Shown here piece after piece: positions 7,296-13,105 of a stretch of 13,105 nucleotides of DNA. Origin of the DNA: Verrucomicrobiia bacterium (GTDB lineage: Bacteria > Verrucomicrobiota > Verrucomicrobiia > CAIQCK01); NCBI GenBank assembly GCA_026417675.1, contig JAOACV010000016.1, positions 1 to 13,105 of the forward strand. Reading direction: 5' to 3'. The position numbers were made by a program, and so were the translations under genes. The notes beneath the pieces are model-generated. The model was not told the origin of the DNA. It was given only the letters and a program-made list of their open reading frames with translations, and made no database searches. Numbering within the stretch: the first letter of the stretch is position 1; every line of letters starts with the position of its first letter.

Positions 7296-7802
7296 ATGCG
7301 CGAGTCGCTGGAACAGCTTTACGACGGGCACGCCCAGGCGCTGTTCGCGTTCCTGCTGAACCTGACGCGCAACGAGGCCGACACGCGCGATTTGTTGCAG
7401 GAGGTCTTTTGCAAGATCGCCCGCCGACCCGACCTGCTCGACGGCGCACGCGACAGACGTGCCTTTCTCCTCGCCATCGCCCACAACCTCGCGCTCGACC
7501 TCATCCGCCGTCGCGCCGCGCGCGAGCGCAAACACGACGCGCTGGCCAGCGAGTCGCCTGTCGTCTTCGAGCAAGCCAGCGACCTAGACGAGCAGTGCTG
7601 CCGCGAGGCGCTCAGCGCGGCGCTGGCCGAACTACCCGAGGAACAGCGCGCCGTCATCCATCTCAAGCTGTGGGAAGGACTCACCTTCGAGGCCATCGCC
7701 GAGACGCTCGGCATCCCGGCCAACACCGCCGCAAGCCGTTACCGCTACGGCATAGACAAACTTCGCGCCCTGCTGCGTCCCATCTACGGAGAACTGCGAT
7801 GA
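7296..7802 (+). CDS. RNA polymerase sigma factor, ECF/sigma-70 family
   Basis: The protein has 168 residues and the compact two-domain layout of ECF sigma factors. Sigma region 2 covers residues about 5-75, with ADTRDLLQEVFCKI (28-41), the core-binding and -10-recognition helix, and AFLLAIAHNLALDLIRRR (56-73). Sigma region 4 covers residues about 105-162: LPEEQRAVIHLKLWEGLTFEAIAETLGIPANTAASRYRYGIDKLR (given here as the visible frame of a helix-turn-helix for -35 binding). There is no region 3. It would redirect RNA polymerase to its own target promoters. The ATG at 7296 was chosen because it starts the family-typical N-terminus; a TTG at 7275 would add seven residues. No clear ribosome-binding site is visible for either. 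It is the first gene of a three-gene cassette, with its stop overlapping the next start (ATGA). Confidence 0.9.
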   Translation: MRESLEQLYDGHAQALFAFLLNLTRNEADTRDLLQEVFCKIARRPDLLDGARDRRAFLLAIAHNLALDLIRRRAARERKHDALASESPVVFEQASDLDEQCCREALSAALAELPEEQRAVIHLKLWEGLTFEAIAETLGIPANTAASRYRYGIDKLRALLRPIYGELR

Positions 7803-8185
7803 ACGAGTTTGAAAAACGAATCGCCGACACCCCGCCGCGCCGCATCCCCGCCGCGTGGCGCGACGACATCCTTGCCGCGGCGCGCTGCGAACTCGCGCCG
7901 GAACACATCGGTCTCATCGCCGCAGCCCGGCCTTGGTGGCTGGAGTGGCTCTGGCCCAGACCCGTTGCGTGGGGCGCGCTGGCGGCGGCGTGGGTCGTGA
8001 TCTTTGTGCTTCACGCCGCGACGCCTGGCCCCTCGATTTCACAGATGGCGTCAGCACCCGGCAACACGCTCAACCTGATCATCAAGCGCCAGCAGGAACT
8101 GACCTCGTTGCTCGCGAGCGAAACTGCACCGCCCAAAACCTTCGGCCCGCGCAGCGAACGCCGCAGCGACACCAACGCCGCATGA
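7799..8185 (+). CDS. Small single-span membrane protein, putative anti-sigma factor
   Basis: The protein has 128 residues. The cytoplasmic head of about 45 residues (MNEFEKRIADTPPRRIPAAWRDDI at the start) is followed by a tryptophan-rich approach and one membrane segment at about 56-74 (VAWGALAAAWVVIFVLHAA). The tail of about 54 residues contains a predicted helical IIKRQQELTSLL stretch. It has no HxxxCxxC zinc motif of the ZAS anti-sigma family and no recognisable domain. Position and topology, directly after a sigma gene with a 4-base ATGA overlap at both ends, suggest that it holds the sigma factor at the membrane or senses a signal. That role is inference. The name anti-sigma should be read as a positional guess. 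Confidence 0.75.
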   Translation: MNEFEKRIADTPPRRIPAAWRDDILAAARCELAPEHIGLIAAARPWWLEWLWPRPVAWGALAAAWVVIFVLHAATPGPSISQMASAPGNTLNLIIKRQQELTSLLASETAPPKTFGPRSERRSDTNAA

Positions 8186-9777
8186 ACCGGGAAATTGAGC
8201 CTCAAGTTATGAACGGACAAAGTAAACCCCGCCGCTTTCGCTGGTTGAAGCGCCTGCTCTTTGCCGTCGCCTGTCTCGTCACCCTGCTCGTCCTGTTCCA
8301 TGCCGAGGAGAACTGGCGCGGCGAGCGGGCGTGGGCCGCTTACCGCGAGCAACTGTTGGCCAAGGGTGCCCAGCTCGACTGGGCTGCGTTCATCCCCCCG
8401 CGCGTGCCCGACGACCAGAACTTCGCGATGACGCCGTTTCTGGCGCCATTGTCGGACCTCGATCCGACCACCGGCAGGCCTCGCGAGACTGAGGCACTGA
8501 AGCGCGTGCAGGATTTCGCGAAATCGCTGCCGCCCGGCAATCTAAGGGGGCGGTTGAAGGGCCAGTGTATTGACCTCGTGGCGTGGCGCGACGCGATAGG
8601 GAAGCCGCCGGCGCCCGACGACGAGCTGCCGGAACCCCGAACGCGCACCGCGCAGGAGCGCGCCGAGGCCGCGCCGGTCGTGCTGGCGGCGTTGAAGCCA
8701 TACGAGCCGGTTATCGAAGAACTGCGCTCGTCCAGCCGCCGGCCGTATTGCCGGTTCAATCTCAACTACACGGCTGAGAACCCGATTGGGATTCAATTGC
8801 CGCACTTCGGACCGCTCAGGCAGATCTGGCGGGTGCTGGCGCTGCGGGCCTCGGCGGAGCTCGCGTTGGGCCGAACCGCGGAGGCGTTCGAGGACCTGGA
8901 CATGCTCCTGCGGACGCTCGGCGCGGCTGGGAGTGAATTTCTGGTTGGCCATCTCGTAACGCTCAGCGGACTCGACCTCGCCACGCAAGTGCTTTGGGAA
9001 GGGCTGGTCAATCACCACTGGTCCGACGCGCAACTTCGAACGCTGCAAACGCGGCTGGAGCACATGGACTGTCTGGCCGGCCTGCATCGGGCGTTGGAAG
9101 CCGAGCGCGCCGCCCTCGGCCACGCGCTGCTCGATTACTTGAAGAAACAGCCGCGCGAGCTTGCAACGCTTTTGGCTATGACCAGCGAGTCCACGGCTGG
9201 ATCGGTGTCAGCATCCGCGTTTGGGGCACTGCTGGCGCGCCTAGTTCCGCGGGGTTGGGTCTCTCTGGAACAGCTTAACTACAATCGCGCTTTCGAGGAG
9301 CGTCTGAAGCCGATTCTGGACCTGTCGGCCCGGCGCGTGCATCCCAGCCTGGCCCAGCAATGCGAGCGGACGTCTCAGGAAGAACACGCGCGCCCGGCTT
9401 CGGTTTTCTGGCATCACCGCGTGCTGAGGAAAATGCTTTTGCCCGCCGTCGCACCGATTTTCAAGAAGAGCGCCTTGGGGCAAACCAACGCCGACCAAGC
9501 GATGATTGCCTGCGCGCTGGAGCGTTATGGGGTGGCGGAGGGGAAGTTTCCCGATTCGCTGGACGCGCTTGTGCCGCGGTTCATTGCGAAGCTGCCGCGC
9601 GATGTCATCAGCGGCGGGCCGCTGAAGTATCGCCGCGACGGCGGCGGCTATGTTCTTTATTCGGTCGGCTGGAATGAAACGGACGACGGCGGGAAGATCG
9701 TTTTCACAACCAGAAGCTCCACCGCTCAAGACTTCGAGAAAGGGGATTGGGTCTGGCAAGCGCCAGCGCAGCCCTGA
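8182..9777 (+). CDS. Membrane-anchored protein of unknown function, third gene of the sigma cassette
   Basis: The protein has 531 residues. A basic head (RRFRWLKR, 17-24) precedes one membrane segment at about 25-40, with the rest outside the cytoplasm by the positive-inside rule. The middle (about 200-400) is helical, with a TPR-like stretch LRASAELALGRTAEAFEDLDMLLR. Residues about 435-510 form a separate C-terminal module: TNADQAMIACALERYGVAEGKFPDSLDAL, then GGPLKYRR, then YVLYSVGWNETDDGG. This tail resembles the globular part of type II secretion pseudopilin-like proteins of Verrucomicrobiota, but there is no pilin leader. I do not recognise a catalytic motif. The ATG overlaps the previous stop (ATGA), so translation is probably coupled; an ATG at 8209 is an alternative. 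It may be the extracytoplasmic sensor or effector of the sigma system. Confidence 0.8.
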   Translation: MNREIEPQVMNGQSKPRRFRWLKRLLFAVACLVTLLVLFHAEENWRGERAWAAYREQLLAKGAQLDWAAFIPPRVPDDQNFAMTPFLAPLSDLDPTTGRPRETEALKRVQDFAKSLPPGNLRGRLKGQCIDLVAWRDAIGKPPAPDDELPEPRTRTAQERAEAAPVVLAALKPYEPVIEELRSSSRRPYCRFNLNYTAENPIGIQLPHFGPLRQIWRVLALRASAELALGRTAEAFEDLDMLLRTLGAAGSEFLVGHLVTLSGLDLATQVLWEGLVNHHWSDAQLRTLQTRLEHMDCLAGLHRALEAERAALGHALLDYLKKQPRELATLLAMTSESTAGSVSASAFGALLARLVPRGWVSLEQLNYNRAFEERLKPILDLSARRVHPSLAQQCERTSQEEHARPASVFWHHRVLRKMLLPAVAPIFKKSALGQTNADQAMIACALERYGVAEGKFPDSLDALVPRFIAKLPRDVISGGPLKYRRDGGGYVLYSVGWNETDDGGKIVFTTRSSTAQDFEKGDWVWQAPAQP

Positions 9778-9938
9778 CAAGATGATGATGCCACGGCGTC
9801 GCGGCGGACGGACTCAAGCAAATTTGGTTCTGGAAATTCCGCTCAAAAGTGCCAAGTTTCCTGCGGAGAGAGCTTGACGCCGCGAGTTGGGTTGTGCGTT
9901 TACACAGTGGCGCGGCATCTCTGCCGGAGGCTACGACC
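9778..9938. other. Spacer between the sigma cassette and the cytidylate-kinase-like gene
   Basis: No gene is visible in these 161 bp. A possible -35 box TTGACG lies at 9874-9879, but the best -10 candidates (TTTACA, TTACAC) are 19-20 bp away and weak. There is no hairpin with a T-run after 9777, so read-through from the cassette is possible. Confidence 0.35.
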
Positions 9939-10688
9939 ATGAACACGAGAGTCTCTTTTGACGCGTGCAAGTCGTATATCAACTGCCAACTCCAGCGCGG
10001 GGAAACGCAAACGCAGCCGCAAGCGTCGTCGCCGGTGGTGACCATTTCGCGCCAGGCCGGGGCGGGCGGGGTGCCCTTGGCTGAAAAGCTGGTGAACTTC
10101 CTGCGGCAGTTTGACCAACGCGAGGGATGTCCGTGGACGATGTTCGACAAGCGGTTGGTGGAAAAGGTGCTTGAAGACCATCACCTCTCGCAGCGGATCG
10201 CCAGGTTCATGCCGGAAGACAGATACTCCAGCATCCAGGACACGATCGAGTCCTTGCTCGGCCTGCATCCCCACCGCGAAGCGTTGGTGGAGAACACCAG
10301 CCGCACCATCCTCAACCTGGCGCGCATGGGCAATGTGATCATCGTCGGCCGGGGCGCCAACGTCGTCATTGGTTTTGCCCCCAACGCGCTGCACGTCCGG
10401 CTGATTGGGTCGTTGGAGAATCGCGTCCGGCACATCCAGGAGTATTACCAGATGAGCCGTGCCGAGGCCCTCGACTATGTCAAGCGTGCCGATGAAGGCC
10501 GGAAACGATACCTCCGGCATAATTTCAACAAGGACATTGACGACCCGATGCTTTACCACGTGGTCCTCAACACCGACCACGTCGGCATCGAGGAGGCCGT
10601 CAGTCTGATCGGCCGCATGGTCCTCGACAAAGCGCGCACCCTGGCCTCGCAAGCGGCCGTTGCCGCGTCGCCCGCGCCGGGAACGTAA
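9939..10688 (+). CDS. Cytidylate-kinase-like P-loop protein
   Basis: The protein has 249 residues. The segment VVTISRQAGAGGVPLAEKL (33-51) is the degenerate P-loop of the cytidylate-kinase-like family, which uses a TISRxxGxGG form instead of GxxxxGKS/T. NVIIVGRGANVVI (132-144) and HVRLIGSLENRVRHI (152-166) fit the nucleotide-kinase core. RYLRHNFNKDIDDPMLYHVVLNTDHV (190-215) matches the region where these proteins end with a conserved aspartate-proline and VVLNT strand. Members are widespread, usually cytoplasmic, and their substrate is unproven; some carry regulatory domains. The ATG at 9939 was chosen because GGAGG lies 9 nt upstream; a longer GTG frame from 9849 has no supporting site. The gene stands alone between the sigma cassette and the oxidoreductase gene, and a 6-bp inverted repeat (10676-10681 with 10697-10702) overlaps its stop. 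Confidence 0.85.
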   Translation: MNTRVSFDACKSYINCQLQRGETQTQPQASSPVVTISRQAGAGGVPLAEKLVNFLRQFDQREGCPWTMFDKRLVEKVLEDHHLSQRIARFMPEDRYSSIQDTIESLLGLHPHREALVENTSRTILNLARMGNVIIVGRGANVVIGFAPNALHVRLIGSLENRVRHIQEYYQMSRAEALDYVKRADEGRKRYLRHNFNKDIDDPMLYHVVLNTDHVGIEEAVSLIGRMVLDKARTLASQAAVAASPAPGT

Positions 10689-10739
10689 ACCGTGCGCCCG
10701 GCTCGGAACGCCCAGGCCGCCGCAAGGTCGGTGTTGGAT

Positions 10740-10756
10740 CGCGTTCTCGGAACGCG
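10740..10756. repeat. Short perfect hairpin CGCGTTC-TCG-GAACGCG
   Basis: A 7-bp perfect stem with a 3-nt loop lies 52 bp after the cytidylate-kinase-like gene. There is no T-run on either side, so it is not an ordinary intrinsic terminator. Its 10-mer CTCGGAACGC also occurs at 10702-10711. Confidence 0.5.
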
Positions 10757-10808
10757 AGGGGTGATGTCACGCGCGAGGATCACGTTCGGAAAACGCGACC
10801 CAACCGAG

Positions 10809-10897
10809 CGCCGGCGGGCCGGCGTAGCGGAGCCGCGCCAGCGACTTGGGAAGGCATTCGCAGGCTTGCAGTTTCGGGGTAGCGGAGTAGAAACTAC
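10809..10897. repeat. Hairpin-rich intergenic element upstream of the Gfo/Idh gene
   Basis: In the 243-bp gap, CGCCGG-CGGG-CCGGCG (10809-10824) is followed by GTAGCGGAG (10824-10832). The same 9-mer returns at 10879-10887, running into the small palindrome GTAG-AAA-CTAC (10887-10897). The 9-mer GCCGGCGTA (10818-10826) is shared with the element after the Gfo/Idh gene (12388-12396). The arrangement looks like a mosaic of REP-like hairpins. The rest of the gap shows no gene. Confidence 0.5.
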
Positions 10898-10931
10898 GTG
10901 TCGCGTTCAGTCACTAAACAAAAATATCACC

Positions 10932-12368
10932 ATGAAACCCGTCACACCTTCAACGAAACGCACTCCCCAACAAAACGGCGCCGGCCTGTCGCGCCGCGCC
11001 TTTCTGAGCCGCGCCGCTGCGGCGACGGCATTCGCGGTGATTCCGCGGCGCGTGCTCGGCCAAGGGCAGGTCGCCCCCAGCGGCAAGATCACGCTGGCCG
11101 CCATCGGCGTCGGCGGCCAGGGATTGCAGAACGTGCATATTTTCCTCGAGTTTCCCGAAATCCAAGTGGTTGCCGTTTGCGACGTGCATCGCGAGGCGGA
11201 TGGCTTCCTGTCGTGGAACTGGACGCAGGGCAAGGAGCAGCGCAAAGCGGGCCGCGAGCCGGCGCGGCGGCTGGTGGAGGAGTATTACGCGAAAGAGAAA
11301 GCATCCGGAACCTACAAGGGCTGTCGGACCTACAACGATTACCGCGAACTGTTGGAAAAAGAAGACGTGGACGCGGTGATGATCGCCACGCCGGACCACA
11401 CGCATGCGGTGATCACGATGGCGGCGTTGAAGAAGCGCAAGCACGTCTATTGCGAGAAGCCGCTGACCTACTCGGTGTATGAGGCGCGGCAGGTCGCCGA
11501 GGAAGCCCGCCGGGCGAAGGTCGCCACGCAGTTGGGCAATCAGGGCCAGGCGTTGCAGGAGGCGCGGATCACCTGCGAGTTCATCTGGGACGGCGCGATC
11601 GGCCCCGTCCGCGAAGTCAACGTTTGGAGCGGGCCGCGGTTTTGGGCCTACCCGCCGTTTGAAGGCCGGCCGACGGAGACGCCGCCCGTGCCCGACGGGT
11701 TGGATTGGGACTTGTGGCTCGGTCCCGCGCCGTATCGGCCGTATCATCCCGCCTACCATCCGTGGGTCTGGCGGAACTGGTGGGACTTCGGCACCGGTTT
11801 GCTCGGCGATCTGGGCTGCCACAAACTCTCCACGGTTTTCAAAGCCCTCAAGCTCGGCCATCCGACCGCCGTCGAAGCGTGCAGCACAAAGAACAACGGC
11901 GAACAGTATCCACTGGGTGTCATCGCGCACTTCGAATTCCCCGCGCGTGGCGACATGCCGCCGGTGACGCTGCACTGGTATGACGGCGGCTTGAAACCCC
12001 CAACGTGCAAAGATCTGGAGCCGGGCCGCCAAATGGGCGACGTGACCTACATCGGCGACAAAGGCGTGCTGATGGGCCATCGCCTCGTCCCCGAATCCAA
12101 ACAGAAAGCCTATGGCCGTCCGCCGCAGAAACTCCCGCGCTCGCCCGGCCATCACAAGGAGTGGATCAACGCCTGTCTCGGCGGGCCGCCAGCCGGTTCC
12201 AACTTTGTGGACCACGCCGGTCTGCTCACCGAGGTTTGTCTGCTCGGCAATGTCGCCCTGCGCGCCGGCAAGAAGCTGACTTGGGACGGTCCGAACCTGA
12301 AGGTTACCAACGATAAAGACGCGAATCGCTTCCTCCACCGCGAGTATCGACAGGGGTGGAGTTTGTAG
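10932..12368 (+). CDS. Tat-exported Gfo/Idh/MocA family oxidoreductase
   Basis: The protein has 478 residues. The twin-arginine signal SRRAFLSRAAAATAF (20-34) is followed by VIPRRVLG, so export of the folded, cofactor-loaded protein is expected. The Rossmann NAD(P)-binding start is KITLAAIGVGGQGLQN (52-67). VMIATPDHTHAV (149-160) and the family motif CEKPLTYSVYEA (174-185) follow. The C-terminal alpha/beta domain contains WWDFGTGLLGDLGCHKLS (283-300), with the histidine typical of this subgroup. Such enzymes oxidise or reduce sugars or cyclitols; secreted members are greatly expanded in Planctomycetota and Verrucomicrobiota, and the closest characterised relatives include GH109-like glycosidases. 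The substrate cannot be told. The ATG at 10932 is chosen because the Tat signal begins there. No Shine-Dalgarno site precedes it; the leader is A-rich (CTAAACAAAAATATCACC). A secreted ceramidase-like gene follows 101 bp later. Confidence 0.92.
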   Translation: MKPVTPSTKRTPQQNGAGLSRRAFLSRAAAATAFAVIPRRVLGQGQVAPSGKITLAAIGVGGQGLQNVHIFLEFPEIQVVAVCDVHREADGFLSWNWTQGKEQRKAGREPARRLVEEYYAKEKASGTYKGCRTYNDYRELLEKEDVDAVMIATPDHTHAVITMAALKKRKHVYCEKPLTYSVYEARQVAEEARRAKVATQLGNQGQALQEARITCEFIWDGAIGPVREVNVWSGPRFWAYPPFEGRPTETPPVPDGLDWDLWLGPAPYRPYHPAYHPWVWRNWWDFGTGLLGDLGCHKLSTVFKALKLGHPTAVEACSTKNNGEQYPLGVIAHFEFPARGDMPPVTLHWYDGGLKPPTCKDLEPGRQMGDVTYIGDKGVLMGHRLVPESKQKAYGRPPQKLPRSPGHHKEWINACLGGPPAGSNFVDHAGLLTEVCLLGNVALRAGKKLTWDGPNLKVTNDKDANRFLHREYRQGWSL

Positions 12369-12371
12369 CGT

Positions 12372-12404
12372 CTGCGTGAACGCAGGCGCCGGCGTAAGCT
12401 GGCG
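12372..12404. repeat. Tandem tetraloop hairpins after the Gfo/Idh gene
   Basis: Two stems follow each other with one base between them: CTGCG-TGAA-CGCAG (12372-12385) and CGCCGGC-GTAA-GCTGGCG (12387-12404, one G-U pair, GNRA-type loop). No T-run follows (GATCCGTGACC), so it does not look like a simple terminator. It lies 4 bp after the stop codon and 65 bp before the next start. Confidence 0.6.
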
Positions 12405-12469
12405 ATCCGTGACCCGGAACGAGGTTTGATCTCCTTGCGTCGGCGTCTCCAAGCACCGGGAGCTGAATC

Positions 12470-13105
12470 ATGAATGCACGATTCGAACTGCGATCGCCGT
12501 TTGTCACCCTCGCTTGCACCGCCTTGGCGCTGTTCGCCGTCGTCCCGTCACGCGCCCAAGAACCAACCGCCTGGAAAGCCGGTGTCGCGTCGGTGAAGAT
12601 CACGCCGGAGGGGCCGGTCTGGATGGCGGGCTATGCGTCGCGCAAGAAACCCTCGGAGGGCGTCGCCGCCGACCTTCACGCCAAGGCGCTGGCCATCGAA
12701 GACCCGCGCGGCACGCGGCTGGTCATCGTGACGATGGACCTCATCAGCGTCCCGCGCCCGCTGCGCGACTGGCTGGAGAAACAGGTGAAGGAAAAGTTCG
12801 GCCTGCCGCGCGAATCGTTGCTGATGAACGCCTCCCACACCCACTGCGGCCCCGAACTGCGCGCCTCGCGGCTCGACGACGACATCAAGGCCGAGTTCGT
12901 GCCCGCCGCCGAGAAATACATGGCGCGGCTGCAGCAGCAACTCGTCACGCTTGTCGGCGACGCCCTGAAGCGGCTCGCGCCGGCCCGGCTCGATTTCATG
13001 CGCGCGCGGTGCGGTTTCGCCATGAACCGCCGCCGGCCCACGCCGACCGGCTACACCAACGCGCCGAATCCCGACGGGCCGGTGGACCACGACGTGCCCG
13101 TGCTC
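12470..13105 (+). CDS. Neutral/alkaline ceramidase-like secreted protein, N-terminal part (cut by window edge)
   Basis: The frame runs open from the ATG at 12470 to the window end, giving 212 residues. Residues about 10-29 form a Sec signal (FVTLACTALALFAVVPSRAQ). The mature part starts WKAGVASVKITPEGPVWMAGY, the typical opening of neutral ceramidase-like proteins. VIVTMDLISVP (85-95) and NASHTHCGPEL (120-130) follow; the SHTH histidines match zinc ligands of the ceramidase fold. MNRRRPTPTG and PNPDGPVDHDVPVL close the visible part. Full-length members have about 450-700 residues, so more than half is missing. Ceramidases hydrolyse the amide of ceramide, but the large Planctomycetota/Verrucomicrobiota branch is uncharacterised and may cut other amides or esters. 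GGGAG lies about 9 nt before the ATG. It is on the same strand as the secreted oxidoreductase and may be used with it in degrading external compounds. Confidence 0.88.
   Translation, partial: MNARFELRSPFVTLACTALALFAVVPSRAQEPTAWKAGVASVKITPEGPVWMAGYASRKKPSEGVAADLHAKALAIEDPRGTRLVIVTMDLISVPRPLRDWLEKQVKEKFGLPRESLLMNASHTHCGPELRASRLDDDIKAEFVPAAEKYMARLQQQLVTLVGDALKRLAPARLDFMRARCGFAMNRRRPTPTGYTNAPNPDGPVDHDVPVL

Noticed and set aside
7855..8181. N-terminal extension of the third sigma-cassette protein through an open frame reaching back to 7855
   Set aside because: This part overlaps the second cassette gene in another frame; the ATGA junction at 8182 and the basic head plus membrane segment mark the real start.
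10740..10756. Intrinsic terminator after the cytidylate-kinase-like gene
   Set aside because: The stem is perfect, but no T-run follows on either strand.
10950..12452. A 500-codon open frame on the minus strand opposite the Gfo/Idh gene
   Set aside because: It mirrors the codon positions of a strongly supported gene in high-GC DNA, has no recognisable domain and no start signal. It is a shadow frame.

Overview
The window is a GC-rich stretch of bacterial chromosome with twelve protein genes. The gene set is typical of Verrucomicrobiota (Pedosphaera/Limisphaerales-like) or a related PVC bacterium. The pointers are a Tat-exported Gfo/Idh/MocA oxidoreductase next to a neutral-ceramidase-like protein, a cytidylate-kinase-like protein, a PocR-AraC regulator, and a sigma-factor cassette ending in a large membrane-anchored protein with a YVLYSVGWNETDDGG-type tail. 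This assignment is inferred from gene content and style; no phylogenetic marker is present. I see no rRNA, tRNA, CRISPR array, transposase, prophage or plasmid gene.

Left part (1-7140), all on the minus strand. Reading in transcription order: a KDG-kinase-like PfkB sugar kinase (7140-6121); a 913-residue acyl-CoA synthetase (ADP-forming) fused to a GNAT acetyltransferase (5916-3175); a PocR-AraC transcription factor (about 3103-2195); a secreted tetraheme cytochrome c (2047-1451) closed by a strong intrinsic terminator; and an ABC exporter of the LolCDE/MacB type, with ATPase at 1294-602 and a permease that runs off the left edge (522 to <1). The ABC pair has its own predicted promoter with a perfect palindrome over the probable transcription start. 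A heptad-based inverted repeat lies between its two genes.

Right part (7296-13105), all on the plus strand. A three-gene cassette, joined by two ATGA overlaps, encodes an ECF-type sigma factor, a small single-span membrane protein in the anti-sigma position, and a 531-residue membrane-anchored protein of unknown function. After it come a cytidylate-kinase-like P-loop protein, a Tat-signal Gfo/Idh/MocA oxidoreductase and the N-terminal 212 residues of a neutral/alkaline ceramidase-like secreted protein cut by the right edge. The KDG kinase and the sigma cassette diverge from a 155-bp region that can form a nested inverted repeat.

Most genes are ordinary for the lineage. The parts most worth a second look are the sigma/membrane-protein cassette, the two-hairpin leader before the tetraheme cytochrome (directly downstream of the PocR-AraC gene), the start-site operator of the ABC exporter, the acetyltransferase fusion that keeps the synthetase histidine motif, and the intergenic hairpin elements on both sides of the Gfo/Idh gene. 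No gap between genes exceeds 300 bases.
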